Notes: generated from the sequence alone by a model not told the origin. A stretch of 64,000 nucleotides of DNA from Diphasiastrum complanatum (GCA_029204225.1 CM055112.1:25803922-25867921); one strand, 5' to 3'. Positions 46,837 through 59,829 are shown, numbered from the stretch's first letter. Translations and numbers: made by a program.

Positions 46837-49154
46837 ACGTGGCATAACTAACAACTTGATTTACTGGAGTATCGTGTATCCAAGACTAGGAGTATACTGA
46901 ATCCTACTTACTGGCCATGGACATAACATTCTTCTCTCCTTAAACTGCTTCTATCTTTAGAAGCTCTCTAAACAAGATAGAATTATAGTTCCTTTAACTT
47001 TCAATATTAATCGAGAAAATCACTAATCTTAGTTTGACTTTCATATCAAACAAGTACTCAGAGATAAACCTGAAAAACGAGAAATAGATTTGAGGGCCTC
47101 TGATTTTGTAAATAATGAAATACCACATTGGGATCTAGATTAAACCTCAAAATTTTTCCGAATATCCCCACATTTGATCAAACGGTTTTATTTTTCCCAT
47201 ATCACGACTAGGTACTAAAACACACCATTGATCATCAGATCTTTATAATCCTAGAATTTCCTTTCCAAAATTACTGATGTCCCATACCATCAGTTTTTCC
47301 TTCCAAAAAACCCTTAATCGTCTTATCTGATATTCTAGAGATCCATTGATCATCTAACTATCCTATAATCCATATAGGATATTATCTTTTGTATGCAAAA
47401 CACTAGAGAATCCCATTTATTCGGATGACTGGCATGCTTATCAGATGGATACTACTAATCCACATCTGATCCTTTGATATAAACAGAAGAAATAACACGG
47501 TTAAATATTACATCCTGATCCTTTCTGGTTAATGATAAGCTTCAAATCCCTACTGATGCATCAAATCTAGGGACAAGCTTCTGTCAACTAATAGATCCAA
47601 TGTAATCCACATATCAGACTCCACTTCTAACATCACAATTGACATCCAAAACTACGGATAACTCAATGGTTACAAAGAGATCAGTTATGAATTCAACTGA
47701 ATGAATTTTATCCAAGAAATTAATAATCGGTATTAAGTAATTCTTTACTGGGATTTACCTAAAATCTTAACTACGCAATATATTTTTCAATCAGACTTAC
47801 TACCTCTGATGTCTACTCTTCTTCCCTCAGAATTTTCAGTTCCCTGAAAATCTATTTCAGCTAAGGTACCAAGAAGATGTAACGACATTAGTAAATGTTT
47901 AAAATTGATTATTGTAGGAAAAAAGTTTGAAACAATTTCATTTCTATCCTATCTCTGGGCTGAATAACTGATATACCAAAAATTATCTAGTAGTATAAAA
48001 AATACTACTAGTCTGATCTTTTGAATATAATTCACCCTAGGATTTAACTGGAAATGAAATCAGTTTTATACTTTTGATCAGTTCTTATCAATTACAATTT
48101 CTCCAATAAAATTGGACTATTTTTTTTTATTGACTGGTTTGGCATTACTCCGTTAATATTGACAAAACCTATCCAAACACAGAATATGAAATTACATGAA
48201 TGGAAATCCCACCAATAGGACTTTAGTAGTTCTTAAATCGTATCATGTCAGATTTACTGTCTAGATAAATAATACTATTGCCACTCATTCAATCTGGTCA
48301 TTTCATATTGTTTGACGATTTTAATTCAAATTTAACGAGTATCTTGCAGAAACGTTCACTTAAGTGATTTCTAGCGATCAACATTGATTAAAAAATTATC
48401 AGACAAGTGATTGATTTCAAATTTTAACCAAATTGAAATTCAACAAAAAAAAGAAAAAATAATAAATTTTAACTTTCAATTTGGGAGTTCCCAACTCCAA
48501 AAGTTTAAAAAAAAATGACAGTAGAGTAAAAACTGTCGGCAATTTCATTGCAGTTCCTTTTGTCAATTTTAACTTATCTATCACCAAAAAATAATTTAGA
48601 CTTAGTGAAAACATTGTGACCAATTTTGATTGATAAACTCAGTTTAATCAATTAAGTGAAAATTTATGACATACAACTCTTTCTCTAACACATGCAAACC
48701 AATTTACAGAATCACAACCATCTAATTGGTCTGATCTTGCTGGATTTTGGTTCTTACTATCTATTTTGTGCCAAAAAGCATGAAAAACCAAGCAATTTTG
48801 ACCAAAACATAGCCTAGAATCATAAATCATTGGAAAGAACCGGCATGCATCGTAATTTCATCATTAATGAACCCTAAAACAAAAGTACACTTGCTGGAAA
48901 ATTCAAATCTACCAAAGATTTGATCTACACAAGAAAAAGCTCCAAAAAAGCATCACAAATTGGCCTTCAAGGACAATTCTCCATAAAACCACAAAGAATT
49001 CCAAGAGTAATGGATCTTAGCAACATACAAATTGAAACCGGGATAGTACGCCCACTTGCAACCTTGATATCCACCTTGGAAGAGAACATGGATCCAATCC
49101 AAAATTTTGACGAAAGGTAGCCCTTCTCCATGTTCTCCAATCTTTGTAAGCCTT

Positions 49155-49166
49155 GCTCTGATACCA
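49155..49166 (-). promoter_or_regulatory. Primer-binding site of the non-coding element
   Basis: Plus-strand GCTCTGATACCA next to the LTR start; initiator Met tRNA type. Confidence 0.88.
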
Positions 49167-49597
49167 ATACAAGGGAAGCTCCCTCAAGATCCTACTTAAA
49201 AGATAAAACACGATGGAAAACACAATATGGAGCAACCACCCAACCAAGTAAAAACAACCAATCAACTCTAGAAGCTTCACCCCCAAGCCAAGGAATAAGA
49301 CGCATGAAAGTAGAGTGAAATTATGGAAATGAATCAACGACCACAATGAGGAGTAGGGCGAGTTTCGCCTCAATATATAGAGCCAAAAGCAACCTGGGCA
49401 CATGGCCATGCATAGCCCTAAGTTCCCTATACATAGATTCACCTAAAATAGAGTCCTAAGCATGAACCAACTATTCATAGAATTGCTACTGATAACTCTA
49501 CACATGCATGCACTATCTCATACCTTGTCTAAACTCCATTTAGTGTGTTCTGGGCCTCACAAGGATATTAGTTACTTTCGGGTCACATCTAGTATTA
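49167..49597 (-). repeat. 5' LTR of the non-coding element
   Basis: Starts ATACAAGGGAAGCTCCC on the plus strand; same TATA-like block near 49370. Its outer end meets ATATGTAC. Confidence 0.8.
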
Positions 49598-51011
49598 ATA
49601 TGTACGGATGACGTATCACTCTTCTATGCACACAAATAGATGAGACAATGAGTTAGCAAATAGGGCGCACAGAGAAGTGGTATGTGACGAAAATAGTATG
49701 AAAATACTGCGCGCAGAGAACCGATGAGGGAAACCCGAGAAATGCGAATAATTTTTTTTTTGGGGATCGTGCCATTTATACTTGTCTCACACATGCGAGT
49801 TAACGGTCAACTATGCACATGTCATCCTACAATAAGCTTATAATTCCACACGTGCGTACAGTTGCCAGGTGTCACGTACTGATCCGTGGAATCATGCCAT
49901 ATGGCAATCATTGATTGGATCGTTTGGGCCACACGTGTGACCACACATGCAAAAAACAAGGCCACAAATTCGTGAGCTCAGAGTCATTTTCACTTTTTTT
50001 CTTCTAATTTCTGTGCCAAATCGTTTCTCTACGTGTCCCATTTCGTCCCTCATCGCCTCGTCTGTCTACATGCACACAAGAGCGATACTACGACCGTGCA
50101 TATCGCTTCTGTGTGCCGTTACTTCATTCTCTCCTTCTTTCATTGTAGTCCCTCGCACAAGACCGATACATCTGTACATATGTCACCTCCGTGAGCCTTG
50201 TTATCTTGCTAACATCTGTTACGATAACTGCGCACTGATCTGATACTACTCTGATGTTTTGGGTCAAATAGAGCTAGAGCAATTTCTTCTCTCCAATCAT
50301 TGTATACATTAGTACCCCTGCTGTTAATCCACCACGGCCGACCAGGCGTAACAGGAGCAAATGGCTGACTGAGATTAAGAAATATCATAGATCCACCTTG
50401 CTCCTGATACCAAGGGCATCATTCTACAGAACTATCCATCAGATTACCCAAGATAATCTTTAGAGTCTTGTCAGGTTCACACCTGGTGCATTGCAGTGCT
50501 TGCCGGAGTTCGTAGAGGACTATTTGTTTTTTGCTTTCTATCCATGCTAAGCGGGTCACCATAATGCCCAAAGATTGTCATATTTTGTATAGAATGAGGG
50601 AGAGGTTCTGTAAACTTCACAAGGGTGAACCCTCTGCTCCCCGGGACGTACCCTTGACATGACTAACCTTCTCACTAAGAGGCCTCCCAAGCAACCTGCC
50701 CCTAGAAGGAGCAAGAAATCCTCTGCTCATGCTCCCAAGAAGGTCCGACGCATGGACCTCCAACCTTCCTCATTTGGAGGAGATCAAATTGTAAATACTG
50801 TAGCCCTAGATACTGTGGTCGATTCGATTTGTAGTCATGTGGATCTCTGGCTATGCTGAAACTCTGTCAAATAGAGAGTAAGCGCTACTTTGAGTGGTAG
50901 ATTCAGCGTTAGTATTGGTCCGTTGAGAAGCAGGTTCTGTGTGAATCGGAATCTACAAACGATGGCTAGAGGACCAATAAACATTAGCTAAAAGATGTCT
51001 CAGTTCTAACA
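49598..51011 (+). repeat. Probable LTR (3' part) of a Gypsy element
   Basis: The sequence ending GTTCTAACA lies one base before a strong Gypsy-type primer site, so the preceding DNA should be its LTR. It may begin at TGTACGG (49601), or left of 46408 if the non-coding element landed inside it. No second LTR was found in the window, so the boundaries are inferred. Confidence 0.55.
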
Positions 51012-51012
51012 T

Positions 51013-51030
51013 TGGCGCCGTTGTCGGGGA
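51013..51030 (+). promoter_or_regulatory. Primer-binding site, tRNA-Asp type
   Basis: TGGCGCCGTTGTCGGGGA matches, with one change, the site that plant Athila/Tat-type Gypsy elements use to anneal tRNA-Asp. Confidence 0.88.
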
Positions 51031-51279
51031 CAATCTTCTTGGCTTTTCATCTATAGAATTTTACAAGCCCATTTTCTAGTTCTTGTTCGCTAATGATTGT
51101 TTGCTTCTTGTCCTCCATTCCTCATTTTCCTAAGCACGCATTTCAGATTCTTGTTTGTTAGATCGTGATGGCTTCAAAACGTCCATGTTGATCCTTCAGA
51201 TTTGTGCGAACTCACCCCAGACTTTTTGGAAATCCACCGCCGCACCATTGTGCACTGATGTCTTGCACCGCCAGTTGAA

Positions 51280-52207
51280 AATTTGAGTTCTTGAAATTTT
51301 CGAGTTTTTCGATTTTTGCATCCACCACCTTTTTTTCAATTTTCGATTTCCTTGAGTTTTTCGATTTTTCGATTTTTTGCATCCATTGCTCATTGCAGCC
51401 ACCGATTTTTTTTTTTTTTTTAATTTTTCAACCGGCCAACCCGCAAAAAATTTACATTCGCCAACAATTTGCATCCGATGTTTTTTAAGGTTTTTGAGTT
51501 TTTTTCAAAAATTTCATCCGATTTTTTTGAGTTTCTCGACTTTTTTCAAATTTCGAGATATTTTTAATTTTTTTGAGCTTTCACAGTTTCCATCCGTGTC
51601 GTGCATTCGCCAACCATTTCAAATAAGAAACAATTCAAAAACTTCTGTTCGACGATCCCATCTGAAGATTGCATCCGATGACTGCCAAAAATCCAAAAAC
51701 AACATCATTTTTTTTTCAAATAACTACATCCGTTGTTTTTCTCAATCTGGTATTTCTTATTTTTCGAGTTTTTGGAATTTTAGCCTTTTGTTTATCCGAG
51801 GAGTTTTTTTGGAAAAGAAATTTTCATTTTTTTTCGAGTTTTTCAAATTTTTCGAGTCTCTCCAGTTTTTTAAATTTTTCGAGTCTCTCCAATTTTTTTA
51901 TTTTTTTTCAAAAAATTGCGTCCGAATATTGCATCCGACGAACTGCACAAAAAGACTATCTCTAACGTTTGTATCCGACGACTCCCCAAAAAAAATCTCT
52001 TTGACGACGAGTTTTTTAAATTTTCGAGTTGCTCAGATTTTTTCATTTTTGGAGTCTCTCGGAATTTTTTTGAGTTCTTCATGAATTTTTCAAGTCTCTC
52101 CAGATTTTTTCAAGTTTTTTACAAAAAAAAACTGATTACGTCCGATGATTGCATCCGACAAACTACACAACAAGACTTTATCTGACGATTGCATCCGACG
52201 ACTAGCA

Positions 52208-52239
<32 letters not shown>

Positions 52240-53330
52240 TAAAAAACAAACAAACACTTTTTGAAGATTGCATCCGACGACTTTGCATCTGACGATTCCA
52301 TCCGACGATTTTTTGAAATTTCTGACATTTTCGAATTTTTTAATTTTTTGAGTTCTTCGGATTTTCATATTTGAGTTTATTTTTTAAGCTTCTCAATTTT
52401 TTAAGTTTTTGACTTTTCGAGTCAACCATTCCATCCGATGAACAGTCTTTACCGATAACGACTTCCCAGTTGCATCCGACAATACCATCTAATTCTCATC
52501 CGACGTCAGTTTGCTTCCGACACAATTCGTATTTTTTAGAGTTTTTCGAGTTTTTTGAAAATTTGAGTTTTTCCTCAAGCTTTGGACCAGACCACTTTCA
52601 GTACCAACGACTCCCTCTACAATTGCATCCGCCAGTCTAGGTTGATTCAATCTGATACAATATTTTTTCCAATCTCGTATTTTGTTCCATCCTCTATGAT
52701 TTTTACATCCACTATATTTTTCGACCCAGTTTTTGCATCTGACACCTTTCCAGTTCCATCCTAAGTATTTTCAATTTTTTCGAGATTTATAATTTTTGAG
52801 TTTTTCCAGTTATTAGAAATTTTATAATTTTTTTCGAGTCCTTTCGAGTTTTTCGGATTTTATAAATTTTTCAAATTTTTCCAAGTTTTCAAATTTTTTC
52901 GAAATCTTTTCAAGTTTTTCGAGATTTTTTCAATTTTACCACTTTTTTTGAGTTTCTTTCGATTTTTTGATGTTTTTGACTTTTTTCAAGTTTTTTGGTT
53001 TTTCGGTTTTCCCATACTTTTTTGGTTTTTTTATATTCATGTTTTTCAGATATTTAAGATTTTTCGATATGCAACTCGATGTTTTCAAGAATTTTTCGAT
53101 ATTGTATCGACTCTAATAATCCGAGATTTTTCGACATCTACAATTAGATTTTTTCAATACTATATCGACTCGATTTTTTTCGAATTTTTCTCGAGTCACT
53201 GTAAATTTTTTCGATACTTTTAGATTTTTTGATCCTCGATTTTTTCGAGCCCTGATTTTTTCGAGTTTTAATTTTTCGAGTTTTATTTTTCGAGTTTATT
53301 TCTCAAACTCTATTTCCCATGATAAGAAGA
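51280..53330 (+). repeat. 2-kb T-rich, motif-repeated leader
   Basis: The sequence is dominated by diverged repeats of TTTTTCGAGTTTTTC, mixed in the left two thirds with at least twelve copies of GCATCCGACGAT-like words (for example 51671, 51934, 52150, 52190, 52268, 52471). Frames through it give Phe-rich products with no domain, so I treat it as non-coding. It lies between the Gypsy primer site and gag. Confidence 0.75.
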
Positions 53331-53335
53331 TTGTT

Positions 53336-54060
53336 ATGGCAAAAATTTTAGATGAGAATGATGATCTGCCCATAGCTCACCCGACTGTGCCAGCACCTAG
53401 CCCTATGCCTATCACTTCGAGAGTAAGGAGGGTGACTGAGCCAACAGTTGTCCCAAATGACACTGGGGGGATACCTGAAATAGTAGGTCTCCTACCGCAA
53501 TTTCACGAGTATGAGGACGAAGATGCCCATGAGCATGTCGATAATTTTGAAACACTAATGCTCGTAAAAAAGGTGAGTCCTGCGCATCAGATGATATTGT
53601 TCACCACTACTTACCATACTCTACCTAGAGCTTCTATCAGCACACTTGAGAAGTTCTTTCAGGAATTCTTTAGAGAATTCAGAGGCACTTATAATCTAGA
53701 TAGTTTGATATTTGCCCAGCTACCATACAACAAACATCTACAGAAACTGTGCATCAGTATGCTAGATGATTTGAAGGATTAGTGCACCAATTGGACCTAA
53801 GTTTTACAATGGTATTACCTCCGCAACTACTACTTGATAGCTTTTTGAGAGGACTGTCGAGTAATATCCAGCTAGTGGTACGCCAATCTAGAGTCTCATC
53901 ATTGGAAGAGGCGATATCTAGAGCCACGATTGTAGAGGAAGCACACATCACCACACGTGAATGTCAGGCCATCAGAAATCCGATGCTAGATAGTAGCCGA
54001 CAGACACTAGGGTGCGAGTTGCCAAGAATGAGAAAATTACATCATACAACTACCACATGA
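53336..54060 (+). pseudogene. gag: Ty3/Gypsy gag, decayed
   Basis: ATG at 53336. LLPQFHEYEDEDAHEHVDNF and FFQEFFREFRGTYNLDSLIF fit the retrotransposon gag pattern (FxGxxDEDPxxHVxxF .. FxxxF). A stop at 53780-53782 and a frame change interrupt it; the domain continues as QLLLDSFLRGLSSNIQLVV and LEEAISRATIVEEAHITT to 54060. No zinc knuckle is recognised. Its start just after the T-rich leader, downstream of the primer site, supports the assignment. Confidence 0.75.
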
Positions 54061-55006
54061 CACCTACAAGAGGACTGGACCACCCTCAAAGTTTTCCAAA
54101 GTAGAATGTGTTGAGGAAGAGAGAGTGCCAAGTAGTGTTGAGTTATTATCTAACTTTGTGGAGGATTATGGAGGGACACATGGGAGTGGGTCAAATTTAC
54201 ACCGTTATGGGCTAGCAAATCAAGAATCTCAGACTAGTAAGAATATAGACATGTGGTCTAGATATCATAAGAATACCTCTCAGGATGGACGAGTTGAGAC
54301 CAATGACAACAGTCCCCCGACACACCCAATAGGAACACTCATCTCTGAGGGACTAGGGCAAGCATGCTGGCGGCAACTCGGAGAGAGTTACGGACAGATC
54401 CACCTAGGAAAGAGTGGATGGAAGGGTGTAATCGGCAGGTGAGCCTTGGGAAGGCCCCTAAGTCTGAGGAGGCATTACCAACGATATTAGCAATCAGGTA
54501 GATCAAGTTGTACCTCCTGACGAGGATGACGATAGCAATGCAGAGGCGCCAATATGTGCTAACCCACTAGTACCACCCCCTAGATCCATAACCATAGATC
54601 CAACTCCAGCAATTCCAGAAAGTGAAGTTATTAAACCACCTATCTCTGATGACATTAATCAGGAGGAGTCATATGATATACATAACCTATTCAAAGATCA
54701 TAAGAATGTGGCGAACAAGAGTACATTGATGCATACTAACGAGGATGGGTACCAAAACCGTATCCAAGAAACCCAAGAGGTATTGATGGATGTATTCCAT
54801 TGGGAAGGAGGCATGTCAGGCTATGTCTCTGAAGAAGATATCGAGAACAAGGGGCCTGAATTAGAAATTAGGGTGGAAATAAGGAATACTATACCTCCAA
54901 CCATGGATTCCTATGTTATGGGAAGGATATTTGATGTGGTAGGCACAAATCTTCCATTTCTACCATGGAATTCAAACATACACCAAAATCACTCATATTA
55001 GTTGAG
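54061..55006 (+). pseudogene. Acidic open stretches after gag
   Basis: Frames at 54125-54442 and 54708-55001, with the sequence between, give hydrophilic, acidic protein (PPDEDDDSNAEAP, GYVSEEDIENKGPELEI). No protease or polymerase motif is present. It may be the decayed region between gag and pol of the same Gypsy element. The rest of pol is absent. Confidence 0.35.
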
Positions 55007-55846
55007 AGATTTGAATAGTTTAGCCTCCTATTCCATATGTCATGATAGACCTATCATAGAAGATGAATACCCAGACAACAAGGTGGATGCTTGATAGATG
55101 TGGTAAGGTGACAGTGTGTAAATATGGGAGTTATTGTTACTGCATGTAAGATCCCCACTGAAAATTGTGATCTACAAATATCACAGATGAGTCGACTACA
55201 TTCACTCACGCTGCACTCGCATCATGTAGGCACAGTGTGTTTGGTCATTTGATTGCAAGACCGTCTCATGCATCCATACCTCTGCATTATGCATATACTC
55301 TAAGCTTCATAGGGCATTACATATTTTCTCCCATGGGCATGAGTGTCTAATCAGAAGCATAAAAGAGAAGGTAAGAGTGAAAAAGTTGAAAACAGAAACA
55401 GTGCAGTGGGGTGGGGAGTGACTCCATCGCCCAATAGATAAGGCATGATTGACTGGACAGTTGGAGAATTTCAAGACATGACGGATAAGGAAAAAACCGA
55501 GAGTCTCCACATGATGGTTGCATGCAGTGAGATAACAAGCTTGAAACTTCACTACTTCTTTGAGTAGTGAACCATTTGAGATAGTTGCTAAAGGATATTT
55601 ATGCCTTGTACATAAAGTCGGATCAGATGGGATGGATAATCTGCAACGAATGTATACATCTGGATCAATACCACCTACTGATATCAGACAACTAAGAAGA
55701 TTCTTCTCCATATCCATTGACCGGGAACCGTTTGTACACTAAACTTTTTGACCAATTTAGGAATTCCAGTGAATGTAATTTTTGTAAACAAAAATGTTTT
55801 CTAGAGTATCAAACCGGATTTGTGTTTTTCTTGTTAGTACAAATCT
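55007..55846. other. No gene recognised
   Basis: Frames 55717-55307 (minus) and 55560-55742 (plus) show no domain. No Gypsy 3' LTR was found here. Confidence 0.4.
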
Positions 55847-56886
55847 CAGTAGAGTCAGATACATCGATTCCTGATACTGAGATCCCTTCATACTCCACTA
55901 CTGAACATTCCATAAAAGATATCAGTCATTTCTTGGTTGATATTCCTGATAAAGACACTGACTATTTGAGAGTAGATACTGATATGTTGAGGGATGCTTT
56001 CACTGGCTCTAATGCCAATATTGAGGAAAAATATTGCTGATGTACATTCTAAATGCTTTTTTGATTTGCCAAAATATTATATAAATGAAGATGTGTATAT
56101 TACAACAGCAAATCTATGTGCTTTTTTCAATTATCGAGAGGATGAGGTGCTTTGTCTATTGTCAAGCACCAATTCTGAGTTCTCTGACATTGTCGATTTT
56201 GAAACCGAAGATATGGTGCCGGGCATTGATACTATGATGAGGAGGAGGGTCTTCTGACTGGTGAGGAATGTTTGTCCTGGGCTATGGCAAATGTTAGTGG
56301 TCATGGACGAAGTTTGCCTTCTGATGAGAAATTTATTTCATTCCATGCCCAGCTGGAATTCCCTTGTCCATCGGTTATGAAACTTTTAGATGACTCTTCT
56401 TCAATAGGTGGTCACAATATAGATCATCCCGATCTAGTTGCAGCAGATGATGATGAATGCTTAAGTTTCAAAGTTTTACTATATGTTTAGCTGATGTATG
56501 TATTCTATTAATTTTTATTTACTAAGAACTCCAATTTTGTAATTGTAGAATACACTTGTGTGATTGATGACTTTGCTACTCGTCGAGGGGGCTTCAGTCA
56601 ACATTCATCATCTTTCCACATGGACCACAGTGGTCTCGGCCACTACTTGAGGCAGTTTCAGAATAATGAAATTTGTGTTGCTCATTCCAAACTCAGTCCA
56701 GTTGGAGAGACTATGATAATGGTTGTGAAAGCCTTATCTTATTATCTAGGTGGACATAAATTTGTGAAAGCAGATAAAATTATTTTTGTGAAGAGATCTT
56801 ATGTTTTGAACATATTAGAATTTGTAGATGAGAATGTATCATTAAGGAGTTCCCATTATTCATTGTATGCAATGTATATAGATTGA
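55847..56886 (+). CDS. Uncharacterised plus-strand gene, convergent with the next
   Basis: Coding-like blocks run from SVESDTSIPDTEIPS, KDISHFLVDIPDKDTDYLRV (55847-56040) through NEDVYITTANLCAFFNYRED (to 56257) and ECLSWAMANVSGHGRSLPSD (56272-56490). After an AT-rich intron with acceptor TTTGTAATTGTAG (56549) comes EYTCVIDDFATRRGGFSQHS to YSLYAMYID and TGA at 56886. Intron-like AT composition between blocks supports a real gene structure, but the exact junctions of the first blocks are uncertain. I recognise no domain. It ends 180 bp before the end of the minus-strand gene at 57066, a tail-to-tail pair that may belong to one mobile element. Confidence 0.45.
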
Positions 56887-57065
56887 GTGGTAACAAGGAC
56901 AATGCACATCTTCTGGATGCATATACAAGACTTAGTAGAGAGTTACTGCATGATAGTACAACAACTGGACAAGAGAAAATATCAAATCTCTCTGAATGAA
57001 ACTTTGTACATATTGAATATTATAAATACAATTTACATTTGTAGCATCTTTATAGCTCTAAATTT

Positions 57066-59720
57066 TTAGCCTCTATGTTGTTCAATGAATTTGCAAGCTT
57101 TTCTAAATTTGTCATAATTTAAAGATTTGGTGATCTGTCGAATTTGAACTCTACGGTAGAACCACTGAAATAATTGGCAAATATAGTTTTGTTTATCATT
57201 TATTCCTCCGTGTTGTGTATTCCGATGAAATGTTGCCCTTGCTTGCCAATGTGACTTCTCCATCCCTTGGGATGACCAGACACTTAGGCTTCCATATGTG
57301 TTTGCAAAAAATGATGTATGATCTCTATGTATGTGCTGCACATGTCAAAATCGTAATGTCAATCTTACACTTGGAACGGAATATATAGGTGAATTAAAAG
57401 CTGCTCTGAGAATGCATACTAACCATGTAATGAGTGATGTGATCTTCTTCTCATGCTTTTGATACTGCATCAACAAAATCAACACAAGTCTTTTGTAGAG
57501 CTTTTTTATCAGTATCAAAAAATTTGTTTTTTCTTAATATTTTAATCATAATGTCAAGCTTCCTCCATACATAATCTTTCAATAATCTTGATTTGCCGAT
57601 TACTCCTAAGTCCTCAGTGGCAGCAACGATTTCTTTCCAGACTGAGTGTTGAATGTTTGAAGCTTTACCAGTATGGTTTGATAGGAATCGACGTGTTTTT
57701 GCTCCTCTGATGCTTGGCTTAGTAGGCATATTTCCTAACTTTCCAGAAAGGTTTTCATCTTTCTATATTTTGACATGTCCCTTATGCAGTCCTACTTTTG
57801 ATAAAACATCTTCTAACTGACAAATAGCTTCCTTCGCTAATGATGTTGGCTTACTATTCCATGCAAAAACTATATGAAGATAAACGAGCTTCTCTATTAT
57901 CCTAACTTTTTCATGAAGAGTGCAGACATGCACATTTTTCAAGGGAATAGGCAATATTGGCTTCCAGTTTGGATCTGCATTTTCTCTAGTAATTACTGTA
58001 CTTCTAGTTACATCTTTTGCCATTTTCATACAGTATAAACAAGGATGTTTAGATGTAGCACCATGAGAGACATTATACATGCATTTCAATGTTTTCAAAT
58101 CACCTGCTAAGTGCCATTCAACATTGAAATCTCCAACTCCTGGAACATTGAGAAATCCTGCGTCTATATGGTCCTTGATGATCTTAGGGTAAGATGTCCT
58201 AGAGAATATCCATGATAATATATCGTGATTCTCTTTCAGTACATGTCCAAAAAATAAAATCAACTTAGTTAAATATGAATTACCAACTTAGATAAAAATT
58301 TAGTTAAATATGAATTTTCGACTTAGATAAGGAATATGAATTACATGAAAAGCTGCCAACCACCATATATCATTTTCGGAGTGGACACTGAATCTGAAGT
58401 CTCCTTGGTCCACTGTTTGTGATAGTGCACCATTCATGAGAGTTATACTAACTCTTTCCATCTTTTACCCTTTCACAATCTCTGACTCATCTAACTTAAG
58501 TACTATGATCATTTTACCATTCACCTTTTCTTAGGTTATATCATAAAATGTGACCATGTATGTTAACAATTGATTTAGATCAACAAAAAAGTTGTTTGAT
58601 GAATTATATGATATGGATCTTCAATCAGTTTCATACATTTCCTCAATATGAAATGGGATACCAATGATTTTATGCATACTTATATCACTTGTTCAATGTA
58701 TTCCTCTCCGTTTTCAAGTGATATGACCTAGAGATAGGGACTTTTCTAATTCAAACTTGCTTAAAAGCATCCCTAATAAGTTGAATATTGTTGAATATGC
58801 TTCTTTGCTAATACCAGCAAAATCACAAGCACCTTGAACTAGAGTCTTATCTAAAATTTTCTGAATGTCCAGCATCAAAGACTCAGCAATTTTGGACTTT
58901 GCATTGGAACTATTGTTCATCATGATACACTCAATGGATTTTCTTGTCAACATTGAGCCAAACGACATTCCAATTGATGCATTGTCCTTTATATTCTGAT
59001 GAGCTACTAATGCAGATTTGCAAAAAAACCAGATAGTGAGCAGAATAGCACAGTAACTGAAATAAAACCATATGTCATTAATCAAGCTACAAAAAATCAG
59101 AGTATGCTTACTTGAATGTTCGAATTCTCCTATTTCCATAACCTCCTTATGAAAGGGTCTGAATATCCTTGCAACTTTGCCGCTTTCGCTTCTTACTCCT
59201 AGCCTCCTCCTTCTTAGCCTCTTCCACATCCTTCATTAATTGCAAATTTTCTATACGAATAGATTGTAAAATTGATTGAATTTGATCTAGTCCTAATTTG
59301 ATATCGAACGCCGTCTTCTATAATGATTCATAAGTTGTTCATTTTCCTCTAAAGTCTTTTGGATATGACATTCTATTTTTTGATAAAAAGAGGATGTGCG
59401 TGTCAACTCACATTCTAAAAAGTGAATTTTTTTCATGGAAAACTGATTTCAATAGTTTTGCAATCTCTCACAATATCCTAGTAATCCAGTATGCCCATTG
59501 CACATCCATGTTACTAGATTAGTTATTGAAGAGAATGTGGGATGATCAATGTGCTAGGATCTTGAGGATACAATGTTTCGCCAGTCCACAAATCCAAGTT
59601 CTTCTTTCCTTCTACCCTATAAAGGGGCCGATCATTAGCAGATATTGGAACTCCTTTGCCTCCTCGTCTCTGTATAAGTGCCAAATCATTAGGGATATCC
59701 AAATGTAGATGATATAATGT
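57066..59720 (-). pseudogene. Uncharacterised multi-exon gene with transposase-like modules
   Basis: Minus-strand blocks: NDLALIQRRGGKGVP, RVEGKKNLDLWTGETLYP (59720-59526); VARIFRPFHKEVMEIGEFEH ending at donor TCAA|GTAAGCAT (about 59114); IKDNASIGMSFGSMLTRKSI to LEKSLSLGHIT (58990-58714); a 166-codon block (58263-57763) with FNVEWHLAGDLKTLKCMYNV and KHPCLYCMK; then, past one in-frame TAG, RGAKTRRFLSNHTGKA and CVDFVDA|GTATCAA. A last exon after acceptor ATGTGCAG gives YGSLSVWSSQGMEKSHWQAR (57333-57066). GDLK..L..MY...GA...PCLYC followed by a YGSL..WSSQGMEK block resembles uncharacterised transposase-like proteins I recall from several eukaryote groups; I cannot name the superfamily. The in-frame TAG at 57763-57765 suggests a recently inactivated copy. 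Confidence 0.5.
59526..59627 (-). repeat. GKxNxDLWT motif, minus-strand copy
   Basis: Encodes VEGKKNLDLWTGETLYPQDP. A related plus-strand copy is at 60830-60920. Probably the N-terminal exon of the gene ending at 57066. Confidence 0.6.
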
Positions 59721-59829
59721 CGTCATCAGATAAAACAAGACAAAACAAAACTGTACAAAACAAAAGAATACAAGACAAAACAAAAAACGTATCTCTTATT
59801 ATATTATATACTTTGTAAGATTCAAATTT

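Larger units (their letters stand above)
46409..49597 (-). mobile_element. Non-coding LTR-flanked retroelement (LARD/TRIM-like)
   Basis: Two related terminal repeats (46409-46836 and 49167-49597, roughly 5% different by eye) surround about 2.3 kb of AT-rich DNA without a usable ORF. The minus-strand primer site TGGTATCAGAGC (49166-49155) abuts the right repeat, giving the orientation. ATATGTAC lies on both sides (46401-46408 and 49598-49605), a probable target duplication of which 5 bp (TGTAC) would be standard. The termini read TAT..ATA in place of TG..CA, and no purine tract is obvious. It depends on other elements for all enzymes. Confidence 0.78.

Noticed and set aside
51377-52084. 235-codon Phe-rich frame
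   Set aside because: TTT-rich repeat DNA lacks stops in this frame; composition follows the repeat and no domain is present.
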